Source: Nannocystis punicea
GTDB lineage: Bacteria > Myxococcota_A > Polyangia > Nannocystales > Nannocystaceae
DNA length: 64,000 nucleotides
Direction of reading: 5' to 3'
NCBI RefSeq assembly: GCF_026965555.1
Contig: NZ_CP114040.1
Span: 7,254,001-7,318,000 of the forward strand
Positions within the stretch are counted from its first letter, which is position 1; every line of letters begins with the position of its first letter. Of the stretch, positions 1 to 7,610 are shown one piece after another. The translations under genes were made by a program, and so were the position numbers. The notes beneath the pieces were generated by a model. The model was not told the origin of the DNA. It did no database searches and saw only the letters and a program-made list of their open reading frames with translations.

Positions 1-435
1 GACGGCGTGTGCAACGAGCTCGGCCGGGGCTCCTGCACCCGCGAGATCCATCATATCTCGCTCGGCGGCGCGGACCCGCTGCGCATCGGCCTCTACGAGC
101 CCTTGCCCGACACCCTGGTGTCGACGCCGATCGTGCTCGAACGCGTGGTCATGAGCGCTTGCGTGAACCGGGCGAACCTCGATCGCGGCGGCTCCCCGGT
201 CGTCTTCACCGAGCTCGACCTCGGCGCGGAGGCGCCGGCCCCCGACGACGAGGCCTTCACGGCCACGATCACGGCGCTGTATCGCCGCCTGCTGTCGCGC
301 GACCCGGAGCCCCAGGAGCTGACGACCCTCGGCGGGCTCGCCGTCGATGACGCGGGCAAGCCGGTCTCGGCCCACGACTTCGCGGTGCTGACCTGCTTCG
401 CCATCGGGACCTCGAGCGAATTCTTGTTCTTCTGA
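1..435 (+). CDS. C-terminal part of an exported or surface-associated protein, unknown family (5' end outside window)
   Basis: The reading frame is open from the first base to the TGA at 433-435 and gives about 144 residues with no in-frame stop, so the true start lies upstream. The segment LYRRLLSRDPEPQEL resembles the short helical motif (LYR-LL-RDP) seen in several proteins encoded next to DUF1501/DUF1552-type genes in Planctomycetes and myxobacteria. The family assignment is inference. The next gene starts 18 bases after this stop, so the two probably form one transcript with an exported DUF1501-like partner. No catalytic motif is recognisable in this fragment, and the N-terminal part that would carry a signal peptide is not in the window. 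Confidence 0.6.
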   Translation, partial: DGVCNELGRGSCTREIHHISLGGADPLRIGLYEPLPDTLVSTPIVLERVVMSACVNRANLDRGGSPVVFTELDLGAEAPAPDDEAFTATITALYRRLLSRDPEPQELTTLGGLAVDDAGKPVSAHDFAVLTCFAIGTSSEFLFF

Positions 436-453
436 GTGACGGGAGTAAGGGCC

Positions 454-1938
454 ATGATCAACAAAATCGGGCGACGACAGATGCTCCTGGCGATGGCCGG
501 AGCGATGGGTACGACGGCCCTCGGCTCGGCCCTCGGCCGGGCCACGGAGCGCGAGGGCAGCACCGCCGACAAGGACCGCAAGCTGCTGTTCGTCCTGTGC
601 GCCACGGGCGGGGCGAGCATCGTCGACAGCTTCCTCCCCGTGACCCGCACCGAGGTCGACGACGACGCGCTGGCCGACACCCTCAACGTCTACGACGACG
701 CCAAGATCATCACCCCGACCGGGAGCAACATCCGCTGTCCCGGCTACGTCGAGCCGGCCGGACTGCTCGGGGGCCTCTACGAGCTGGGCTTCTCCCTCGA
801 CGGCTTCCTCGCCAAGCACTACCGATGGATGACGGTGCTGACGCAGGAGTGTACCAGCGTCAATCACAACGTCGGGCAGTACCGATCGGTGAACGGCGCC
901 GGGATCAACCGCGGTCGGACGCTCATGGAGGCGATGGCGCTCCGCCACGGCGAGGATCTGATCATCCCGAACTGCAACATGGCCAACGACGGCTACATCC
1001 AGCCGGGCGTGGATCCCACGCTCCCCGCGTTCGCGCAGGCGGAGATCATCGCCTCGCCGCTCGGCTTCGCGGCGGCGATGGACGGCGTCAAGGGCGTGCT
1101 CGGGGCCCCCGACCGCGCGCTGGTGGAGCGCGCGCGTGGCCTCCGCGAGGAGCTCGACGACGCGTCGATGTTCGGCAAGACGTTCGCCGACAGCCCCCGC
1201 CGGCAGCGCTTCCTCACCAACCGTCGCGAGGTGCAGCCGCGCCTCGAGGCCGCGCAGATGATGGATCGGCTGACCCTCCTGCCGCCCGAGCTCCTCGACC
1301 CCAAGTACGGCGTGATGTCGAGCCCGCTGCTGCCGACGTTGACCGGCAAGTTCTCCAACTTGCTGGTCGATCCCTGGGAGTCCCAGGCGGCGCTGTCCGT
1401 GCTCCTGGCCTACTACGGCCTGTCGTGCGTCAGCACGATCGGCCTGCGCCAGGAGCCGACCTTCGGCAACGAGAAGTTGATCACCACCCCGATCGCCTTC
1501 GACTTCTCGCACAACGACCACCGCATGGCGCAGTACTTGATGTGGGGCCACGTCCTCAAGGCGGTCGACGCGCTGGTCGACCTCCTCCAGCAGCTCGACT
1601 ACCTCGGCGATCCTGCGCTCGGGAAGATGTGGGACAGATCCATGATCTACGTCGCCACCGACTTCGGCCGCGACAAGACGCGACCCGCCGGCGCGGAGTC
1701 GTGGGGCACCGGCCATTCGCTCAACAACGGCACCCTGATCGTCTCGCCGCTGCTCAAGGGCAACCGCGTGTTCGGCGGCATCGATCCCATGACCTGCGAG
1801 ACCTACGGCTTCGACGGCAGCACGGGTGACTCCGCCCCGAGCCTCAAGTGCTCCGAAGGCCACATCTACTCGGCGATCGCCCAGGCGCTCGACATCGAAT
1901 TCCCCGAGCGCATCGACATGTCCGCGCTGCTCGCCTGA
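454..1938 (+). CDS. Tat-exported DUF1501-like protein (494 aa)
   Basis: The N-terminus has a twin-arginine pattern (GRRQMLLAMAG, residues 6-16) followed by a hydrophobic Ala/Gly stretch, so Tat export is likely. The core resembles the DUF1501 family, a sulfatase/alkaline-phosphatase-like fold: an early hydrophobic strand followed by GGAS (near residue 50), and near the C-terminus DFGRD followed by GTGHS, the place where the family has its conserved His/Asp cluster. I chose the ATG because GGGAG lies eight bases before it; a GTG at 436 directly after the upstream stop is also in frame but lacks a ribosome binding site. Function is not established for this family; a role in the cell envelope with the upstream gene is inference. 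A strong hairpin follows the stop. Confidence 0.75.
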   Translation: MINKIGRRQMLLAMAGAMGTTALGSALGRATEREGSTADKDRKLLFVLCATGGASIVDSFLPVTRTEVDDDALADTLNVYDDAKIITPTGSNIRCPGYVEPAGLLGGLYELGFSLDGFLAKHYRWMTVLTQECTSVNHNVGQYRSVNGAGINRGRTLMEAMALRHGEDLIIPNCNMANDGYIQPGVDPTLPAFAQAEIIASPLGFAAAMDGVKGVLGAPDRALVERARGLREELDDASMFGKTFADSPRRQRFLTNRREVQPRLEAAQMMDRLTLLPPELLDPKYGVMSSPLLPTLTGKFSNLLVDPWESQAALSVLLAYYGLSCVSTIGLRQEPTFGNEKLITTPIAFDFSHNDHRMAQYLMWGHVLKAVDALVDLLQQLDYLGDPALGKMWDRSMIYVATDFGRDKTRPAGAESWGTGHSLNNGTLIVSPLLKGNRVFGGIDPMTCETYGFDGSTGDSAPSLKCSEGHIYSAIAQALDIEFPERIDMSALLA

Positions 1939-1952
1939 TCTGCAGGGATCAG

Positions 1953-1979
1953 GGCCCGCTGTGCTCATCGCAGCGGGCC
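1953..1979 (+). terminator. Hairpin after the DUF1501-like gene
   Basis: A 9-bp perfect stem (GGCCCGCTG / CAGCGGGCC) with a 9-base loop begins 14 bases after the stop codon. There is no clear T-run after it, so it may be an imperfect intrinsic terminator or a 3' stabilising hairpin. Confidence 0.5.
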
Positions 1980-2040
1980 GTCGCGGTCGCACGCCGGGTG
2001 GACGGGCGTCGGCCGCGACACCTCGCGCCGTCGAGCCGCA

Positions 2041-2052
2041 CTATGATCATAG
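2041..2052. promoter_or_regulatory. 12-bp perfect palindrome, possible operator
   Basis: CTATGATCATAG is a perfect palindrome in a 305-bp intergenic stretch (1939-2243) with no other gene. Its A+T richness stands out from the surroundings. A role as a regulator binding site for the downstream lipoprotein locus is inference only. Confidence 0.3.
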
Positions 2053-2081
2053 GACTCCGGCCGCACACGCGCGCCCCCGCG

Positions 2082-2098
2082 CATGAGCGGCGCTCATG
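2082..2098. repeat. CATG-type hairpin (CATGAGC / GCTCATG)
   Basis: A 7-bp perfect inverted repeat with a 3-base loop. The stretch from 2082 to 2246 contains seven CATG tetramers, far more than expected in such G+C-rich DNA. Similar CATG hairpins lie at 11751, 39699-39765, 42547-42620 and 47089. Confidence 0.45.
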
Positions 2099-2243
2099 GT
2101 GGCATGGCCAGGAAGCGTTCGGCGAGCGCCCCGGCGTGCGTGTCATGTCGCCACCGCCGCGCCGCCGGGGCCGCGCGAGGACATGCACGTGACGCATGAC
2201 CTCGCCGCGGCCGGGCGCGCGCGGCCACGAAAGTGGGCTTGTC

Positions 2244-2593
2244 ATGCGCGTTCTTGCCCGTCACTCCCGTCCGCTCCTGCTCCTCTCCGCCCTGTTCGCC
2301 GCCTCGCTGACGACCGCCTGCGGCGACGACGTCGGCGACCGATGCGACGACGACCGCCGATCCCACGACCACCCCATCGACCACGACCGCGGCGACGACC
2401 GACGAGCCGACCACGGGGACCACCGGCGCGCCCGCCGACGGTCCGAGCGTGGTCTTCGCGTTCGACCCGCTGCAATTCCAGCTGCCCGAAGGGGCTCGAC
2501 GTCCGCGACGGCCCCACCGGCGAATTACGGCCGGCGCGGACCGAGCGACGGCTCTTCCCGCCGGTCTTGACCGAGAGGGCCGTACACCGGTGA
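2244..2593 (+). pseudogene. Frameshifted lipoprotein gene
   Basis: Three consecutive pieces in three frames read as one protein. The first piece starts at the ATG at 2244 and gives a lipoprotein signal (LLLLSALFAASLTTAC, then GDDVGD). From about 2338 a second frame continues as a Thr-rich linker (TDATTTADPTTTPSTTT and onward) and into VVFAFDPLQFQLPEG. At the GGGG run at 2491-2494 the sense passes to a third frame (LPEGLDVRDGPTGEL and onward) that stops at 2591-2593. The architecture matches the other Thr-linker lipoproteins in this window, so I read it as one gene broken by two single-base indels. Either it is a decaying pseudogene or the assembly has two errors; the second is less likely because neighbouring frames are clean. 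Confidence 0.55.
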
Positions 2594-2773
2594 AGACGAG
2601 GCGCACATCGCCCCCACGGACGCCCGCGGGCGCCGATGGCGGGATCGCAGAAGCGATTGGCGGGATCGCAGAAGTCATTGCTGCGAGAGGCCTGCTACAT
2701 TCACTGCAACGGGGAATCATCACAGCGCTCACGCGAGCCCCGTGATCGACGTGAGCGAGAAGTGCTCGCATTC

Positions 2774-3148
2774 ATGAAGACCATTCGTACTGCTCTTGCC
2801 CTGATGCTCTCGGCCGCGTGTTTCACCGGCTGCGATTCGAACGCCGACATCGACGTCGAGGCCCTGCAGGCCGACCTCGACGACGAGGACATCGACAGCC
2901 TCGTCGCGGCCGAGGAGGCCCAGAGCGACGACGAGGACGGCGAAAGCGCCCCCTCCTTCGAGACCGAGATGGACCTGGTCGACAACAGCAGCCCCGCGCT
3001 GGCGCAAACCTGCTCGCAGTGGACCCCCACGCCGGCCCTGTGCAGCAAGGCCGATATCCTCTGTCTGGATTACGACGAGACGCCGTACTGGTGCACGGTC
3101 CTGACGCAATGCCTCAAGTGCAATGTGGAGTGGGGCGGCCTCGGTTAG
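2774..3148 (+). CDS. Small acidic, Cys-containing lipoprotein (124 aa)
   Basis: The ATG opens a short lipoprotein signal ending in the lipobox FTGC (Cys near residue 19). The mature N-terminal half is strongly acidic (many Asp/Glu between residues 24 and 65). The C-terminal 45 residues hold six Cys (for instance CSKADILCLDYD and CLKC), suggesting a disulfide-stabilised mini-domain. This is the layout of a small exported peptide with an acidic leader; several bacterial secreted peptides look like this, but I do not recognise the family. A longer in-frame extension upstream has no signal sequence and no better ribosome binding site, so it was discarded. It is transcribed alone and faces a convergent AraC-type gene. 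Confidence 0.6.
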   Translation: MKTIRTALALMLSAACFTGCDSNADIDVEALQADLDDEDIDSLVAAEEAQSDDEDGESAPSFETEMDLVDNSSPALAQTCSQWTPTPALCSKADILCLDYDETPYWCTVLTQCLKCNVEWGGLG

Positions 3149-3340
3149 GTCGACAAGCAGGCCTGAAGCTCGCTCCGAGACGAGCGACAACCGCCTCGTG
3201 GCCGGGGCGACCCGGACACGGGGCGTCTTGCGCTTCGAGAACCAAGCTCGAGCGAGGCCTTCGGGGTCCGCGGATCGGGCTCACGACGGCCGCAGCTTTT
3301 GCCCGTCTTGCATGGCCGGCGAATGGCCGCAGGCGCGGCG

Positions 3341-4249
3341 TCATGCGCCGCGTCCGCCGGCGCGGCCTCCGAGGCTGCCGACGCCTTCCATCAAGCCGGC
3401 ACCTGCTTCGATTGCGCCCGCGGGCGCCGCTCTCGGGCCCGCGCCGGGGGCTCCGCGCAGGCGCCTTCGCCACTCGCTCGGCGCCTCGCCCGTCTGCCGC
3501 CGGTACATCGTGCTGAAGTTGGCGAGCGAGCTTGCCCCCACCTCGAGGGCGATCGTCGTCAGCGTCAGCGCGGGATCCCGCAGCAGCGCCTGCGCCGCAC
3601 GCACCTGCGCTGCGGCGTGCTCCGCCTGGAAGCTCGTCCCCTCGTCTCGAAGCCGGCGCTGCAGCGTCCGCGTGGACAGTCCGAGCCGCCGCGCCGCGCT
3701 CTCCAACGTCACCTCGGACAGCGGCGGGACGAGCACCCGCCGCAGGCGCTGCACGGTCGTCCGCTCGCCCATGGCCGAGGCCACGATCTCTTCGAGCTCC
3801 TCGACCAGGTTCGACCGATCGCTGCGGCCGAGCCAGGCGAGCGCCTCGCCGAGGGACTCGTGGACCGCGAGCGGGTGTGAGAGGCGGGCGATCTTGTCGA
3901 AGCCAGCCACGATCGCGCACGTCACGAGCTCGCGGTAGAGCGGCGCACGCGCTTGCAGATAGTCGACGAACGCCACGAACGCCAGGGGATCGACGCTGTG
4001 GAGACGGCGCAGATCGACGAGCGAGGCGTGCGGCATGGCCTCCGGACGCACCTCCACGTCGAGGAACTGGCAGAGCCGCCGGATCTCCGGCTCGTCGGGG
4101 CGACCCCAGATGGCCATGCCGTGAAATCGAGGATCGGCGCACCAGACCACGAACGAGGTCGAGACCACGTACGAGCCGGTCGGTGAGCTTCGATACTCGG
4201 CGAGTCCCGTCGCTTGTTTCAAGCAGGCTTCCTTCCCGACCGGAGTCAT
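3341..4249 (-). CDS. AraC/XylS-family transcriptional regulator (302 aa)
   Basis: The C-terminal 100 residues are a typical AraC double helix-turn-helix: SEVTLESAARRLGLSTRTLQ followed by LRDEGTSFQ, a linker, then TLTTIALEVGASSLANFST and the conserved YRRQTGEAPSEWRR. The N-terminal 170 residues do not look like the usual cupin sensor; the stretch AIWGRPDEPEIRRLCQFLD and HASLVDLRRL suggests a STAS or SpoIIAA-like fold, an inference from pattern only. The ATG is favoured over an in-frame TTG 36 bases further out. It diverges from a SARP-type regulator, so the roughly 90 bases between the two starts carry both promoters and may be a shared control point. The C-terminal tail is Gly/Ala/Arg-rich and probably disordered. 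Confidence 0.85.
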   Translation of the reverse strand: MTPVGKEACLKQATGLAEYRSSPTGSYVVSTSFVVWCADPRFHGMAIWGRPDEPEIRRLCQFLDVEVRPEAMPHASLVDLRRLHSVDPLAFVAFVDYLQARAPLYRELVTCAIVAGFDKIARLSHPLAVHESLGEALAWLGRSDRSNLVEELEEIVASAMGERTTVQRLRRVLVPPLSEVTLESAARRLGLSTRTLQRRLRDEGTSFQAEHAAAQVRAAQALLRDPALTLTTIALEVGASSLANFSTMYRRQTGEAPSEWRRRLRGAPGAGPRAAPAGAIEAGAGLMEGVGSLGGRAGGRGA

Positions 4250-4336
4250 ACCCCGGCCATCTGTGAGAGTTTTCCTGCACTGCAATGCGTTGTTGCAGCG
4301 CGAGAGTCCCTATACGAAGGGGGGGGTGACGGGAGC

Positions 4337-6457
4337 GTGACGGCTGCGGGACGCGGGCCAGGGAGGCCGAAGGTGGTCAGGAGCGAATGGACAGCACGGG
4401 TGCTGGGGCTGGCGCGGCTGGAGGGCCCCGACCAGCAGCGAGCGAGGTTGGAGCGGCGGGCGGCGACGCTGCTGGCCTATCTGGGGCTGGAAGGGCCCTC
4501 GCCCAAGGCGTCCCTGACCAGCCTGCTGTGGCCCGACTCGCCCCACGCCACCGCCCGCAACAACATGCGCCAGCTCCTGCGCCGGCTGCGTCTGGCATGC
4601 GGAGGCACCGAGGTGGTGGAAGCGGACGCCGAACGTCTGGCGCTCGGCCCCTCGCTGCGGCTGGACGTCGCGCTCCTGAAGTCCGCCGCCCTGGCCCGCG
4701 ACCACGCCCGGGCGCTCGCGGCCCTGCACCCCGATGGCGCGGGTCCCCTGCTGTCCGGCTTCGACTTCGATGACTGCCCCGAGCTGGCGCGGTGGCTGGA
4801 CGGAGCCCGGGCCGCCGTGGAGGGCTGGGTACGCGAGGCCCGCGAGGCGGAGATCGAGCGACACACGACCCTGGGTGACTGGACGGCCGCCCTCACCCTG
4901 GCCCAGGCCTGGGTGCAGCAGGAGCCCGAGTCCGAGCAGGCCGGTCGTCACCTCATCCGCCTGCACTACCTCCAGGGCGATCGCGGCGCCGCCCTCACCG
5001 CCTTCGAGCGGCTGCGCTCGATCCTCTCCCGCGAGCTGGACGTCACCCCGATGGCCGAGACGCTCGCCCTGGTGCGGCAGATCGAGAAGGGCACCCAGCT
5101 CCCCGGTCCTCTGGCCGCGTCCCGCCCGTCCCTGCCCCTGTGCGTGCTACGGCCCTCGGTGCTCGTGGGCCGCGAGGCCACCTGGCGGCAGCTCGAGGAC
5201 GGCTGGAAGGCGGGCCAGCTGCTCTTCATCACCGGCGATCCCGGCAGCGGCAAGTCCCGCCTCGCCGAGGAATTCGCGGCCTCCAAGGGGCCCTGGATGC
5301 GCATCGAGGGCCGCCTGGGCGACCAGGAGGTCCCCTTCGCCGCGCAGGCACGCGCCTACCGCAGCCACATGAGACAGAGGCCCGGCTTGACGCTGCCCGA
5401 CTGGGTGCGCGCCGAGGTCTCACGCATCATGCCCGAGCTCGGCGACCCACGCGGGCTCCCTCCCCTCGTCTCCGAGGTCGACGAGCTGCGCTTCCAGGAC
5501 GCGCAGGTGGAGGCGATGCGGCTGATGAACCTCGGGATGAGCGCGGTCGTGGTGGACGACGTGCAGTTCTGGGACAAGGCCAGCGCCAGGACCTTCACCT
5601 ATGCATTCATGCGCATGCTGGACTCCCACACCGCCGACAGCCGGATGCCCTGCTACATCGACTGCTACCGCCGGGGAGAGCTCCCTCCCTACTCGGAGGT
5701 CCTCGTGCGGCGGCTCGTGGACTCGGGGTTGGCGCGCGTCATCGACATCGGTCCCCTCTCCCCCGAGGAGGTGCGCCAGATGGTCGCCAGCCTGGAGCTG
5801 CCCGGCGCGGAGAACCACGCCGACGCCCTGGCCCGCTACACCGGGGGCAACCCGCTCTACATCATCGAGACCCTCAAGCACCTCATCGAGACCGGCTCCC
5901 TCCACAAGGACTGGCCGCAGCGCCTGCCTCCCCCCGGCCGCGTCGGTCCCCTCATCCAGCGCCGCCTGGAGCGGCTCTCCCCGCTGGCCCTCCAGACCGC
6001 CCAGCTCGCCGCCCTGGCGGGGCCGCAATTCCGGGCCGCGCTCGTGCCCGGGGCGCTCGAGGTGACCACCACCGCCCTCCAGAGCGCCTTCGCCGAGCTC
6101 GAGGCCGCGCAAGTCCTGATCGGCGAGCGCTTCAGCCATGACCTGGTGCTGGAGGCGGTGCTGGCCAGCATCCCTCCCGCCGCCGCCCGGGTCCTGCACG
6201 TCCGCCTCGCCCACGCGCTCGAGCGGGACGGCGCCCCGCCCATCCACCTCGCCCACCACTGGATGGAGGCGGGCGAGGTGGAGCGCACACTGCCGTATCT
6301 GCTCGCGTCGGCGCAGGCGGATGAGCAGATGCTGCCGCCGGAGCAGGCGGCCGACCACTACGCGCGGGCGGCCGCCCTCATGGAGGCGACGGGCCGGCAC
6401 GAGGAGGCCGCACGAGCGCGAGCGTCCGAGGCCCGGTGCCGCGCCCGGCAGCGGTGA
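4337..6457 (+). CDS. SARP-like regulator: winged-helix/BTAD domain fused to an AAA ATPase (706 aa), probably shortened
   Basis: The first 100 residues look like the winged-helix domain of SARP/AfsR activators (ATLLAYLGLEGPSPKASLTS, LWPDSPHATARNNMRQLLRR). Residues about 110-250 match the bacterial transcriptional activation domain (ALTLAQAWVQQEPESE, YLQGDRGAALTAFERL, ELDVTPMAET). An AAA/STAND-type ATPase follows with Walker A GDPGSGKSR and Walker B VVVDDVQFWD. Family members usually continue for several hundred residues of TPRs, but this one ends soon after the first helical repeats (EQAADHYARAAALME), so the C-terminus looks truncated. I chose GTG at 4337, preceded by GGGAG, over an upstream ATG at 4214 that would overlap the divergent AraC gene. 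It presumably activates a nearby or distant biosynthetic or transport locus. Confidence 0.8.
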   Translation: MTAAGRGPGRPKVVRSEWTARVLGLARLEGPDQQRARLERRAATLLAYLGLEGPSPKASLTSLLWPDSPHATARNNMRQLLRRLRLACGGTEVVEADAERLALGPSLRLDVALLKSAALARDHARALAALHPDGAGPLLSGFDFDDCPELARWLDGARAAVEGWVREAREAEIERHTTLGDWTAALTLAQAWVQQEPESEQAGRHLIRLHYLQGDRGAALTAFERLRSILSRELDVTPMAETLALVRQIEKGTQLPGPLAASRPSLPLCVLRPSVLVGREATWRQLEDGWKAGQLLFITGDPGSGKSRLAEEFAASKGPWMRIEGRLGDQEVPFAAQARAYRSHMRQRPGLTLPDWVRAEVSRIMPELGDPRGLPPLVSEVDELRFQDAQVEAMRLMNLGMSAVVVDDVQFWDKASARTFTYAFMRMLDSHTADSRMPCYIDCYRRGELPPYSEVLVRRLVDSGLARVIDIGPLSPEEVRQMVASLELPGAENHADALARYTGGNPLYIIETLKHLIETGSLHKDWPQRLPPPGRVGPLIQRRLERLSPLALQTAQLAALAGPQFRAALVPGALEVTTTALQSAFAELEAAQVLIGERFSHDLVLEAVLASIPPAAARVLHVRLAHALERDGAPPIHLAHHWMEAGEVERTLPYLLASAQADEQMLPPEQAADHYARAAALMEATGRHEEAARARASEARCRARQR

Positions 6458-6526
6458 GCCGGTGGTGGCGTATGCGGGCGCCCAGGACGCCCCGTCGTGC
6501 ACCGACAGCGACGCCGAGAGCTCTCG

Positions 6527-7270
6527 CTACGTCGATTCGTCCTCGTCGGCGGGGAGGGCCGGCCGCGTGGGGTCGCGGGCGGCAGCGACGGCGACGATCT
6601 CGCTGAACACCCGGCGGAGCACCTCCTCGCGCGCGAGGGCGACGCGCTTCCAGGTCGCGCGGCCCACCAGCCAGCCGAGGATCGCGCCCATCAGCGCGAG
6701 CGGGCCCATGAGCAGCAGGAGCAACGATTTGGCGAGCAGCACCTTGAGCGGGACGAGGCTCATGAAGCCGAGGAAGCCGCCCAGAAAGGCGCCGACGCCG
6801 ACAGTAGCCCCGGCGTCGACCGGCATGCGCTCCTCGACGCGCAGCGTCGTGCGGCCTGCGACCGGCACCACCGTGAAGTGGATGCGTCGCCCGCCCTCGC
6901 GGGTCGACCAGATCTGCGCCCCGCCCTCGCGCTCGAGCTTGCCGGGCTCGCCGAGGTGGCGGCGCAGCGCCTCGAGCATCCGGGTCAGCGTCGCCTCGTC
7001 GATCGTCCCCTCGACGACCTCCTCGAACATCAGGTCGGTCTTGCCGCCGAGGTGCCAGACCGAGCGATTGCGCAGGTCCTGCACCGAGAGCTCCGACACC
7101 GCCCGCGCCACGAGGGCCTTCGAGAACCCGAGCTCGCCGACCACCTGCTCGATCTCCGCCCGTGTCATCGCGCGCGCGTCGGCCCGGTCGCCCTCACCCG
7201 CCTGCAGCTCCGCGACCCGCTTGAGGATCAGCCCGACCTCGCGGTCGTCGTAGCGGCGGTCGTCGGCCAC
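6527..7270 (-). CDS. Conserved myxobacterial membrane protein with N-terminal helical domain (247 aa)
   Basis: The N-terminal 90 residues are charged and helical (DDREVGLILKRVAEL, TRAEIEQVVGELGFSKALV), with the pattern of a SHOCT-like or helix-turn-helix-like module found in front of membrane proteins. A central beta-rich stretch (QIWSTREGGRRIHFTVVP) is followed by two adjacent transmembrane segments (residues about 155-205). The GTG start is supported by AAGGT five or six bases before it; another GTG five codons upstream is weaker. No enzyme motif is visible. Proteins of this shape recur in myxobacterial genomes without an assigned function (general recollection, not checked). It converges with the SARP-like gene. 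Confidence 0.65.
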   Translation of the reverse strand: MADDRRYDDREVGLILKRVAELQAGEGDRADARAMTRAEIEQVVGELGFSKALVARAVSELSVQDLRNRSVWHLGGKTDLMFEEVVEGTIDEATLTRMLEALRRHLGEPGKLEREGGAQIWSTREGGRRIHFTVVPVAGRTTLRVEERMPVDAGATVGVGAFLGGFLGFMSLVPLKVLLAKSLLLLLMGPLALMGAILGWLVGRATWKRVALAREEVLRRVFSEIVAVAAARDPTRPALPADEDEST

Positions 7271-7610
7271 GGCGCACCTTACCACGCCCCTGCGACCCGG
7301 TCAGAACCCGCGCACGAGACCGCCGCAGCGGCCGCGCGTGCTCTCGACCCTCGGCCCGATCGCCTGCCCGCTGGCCTCGCACGCCGCGCTCCATGGGCGC
7401 ACAGGACGGCGCCGACGGGGCGCCCGACCGGATCCTGGCGTCCTGACCTCGCGGTGCTCTGCGCCGGTTCGGCGCAGAGCCGGCGAGCCATCGCGTCCGC
7501 GGGCCACGGCCATTCAGGGCACTTCTCGACCGTGGTCGGGGAACGCGCGGCGCTGTTACCAGGCCGGGGAGTGAGCGGACCCCTCCACTTTTCAATACAA
7601 TCAAAACGGG
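7271..7610. other. Intergenic region upstream of the FG-GAP lipoprotein gene
   Basis: No gene is supported here. It holds a perfect 10-bp stem hairpin at 7456-7480 and, at 7596-7601, the hexamer TACAAT (a sigma-70-like -10 box) only nine bases before the ATG of the next gene, which would give a very short leader. Confidence 0.5.
7456..7480. terminator. Perfect 10-bp hairpin (GCTCTGCGCC / GGCGCAGAGC)
   Basis: Stem of 10 perfect pairs with a five-base loop GGTTC. It lies between divergent genes, so it is not an obvious gene-end terminator; it could insulate the two transcription units or be a protein-binding dyad. There is no adjacent T-run. Confidence 0.4.
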
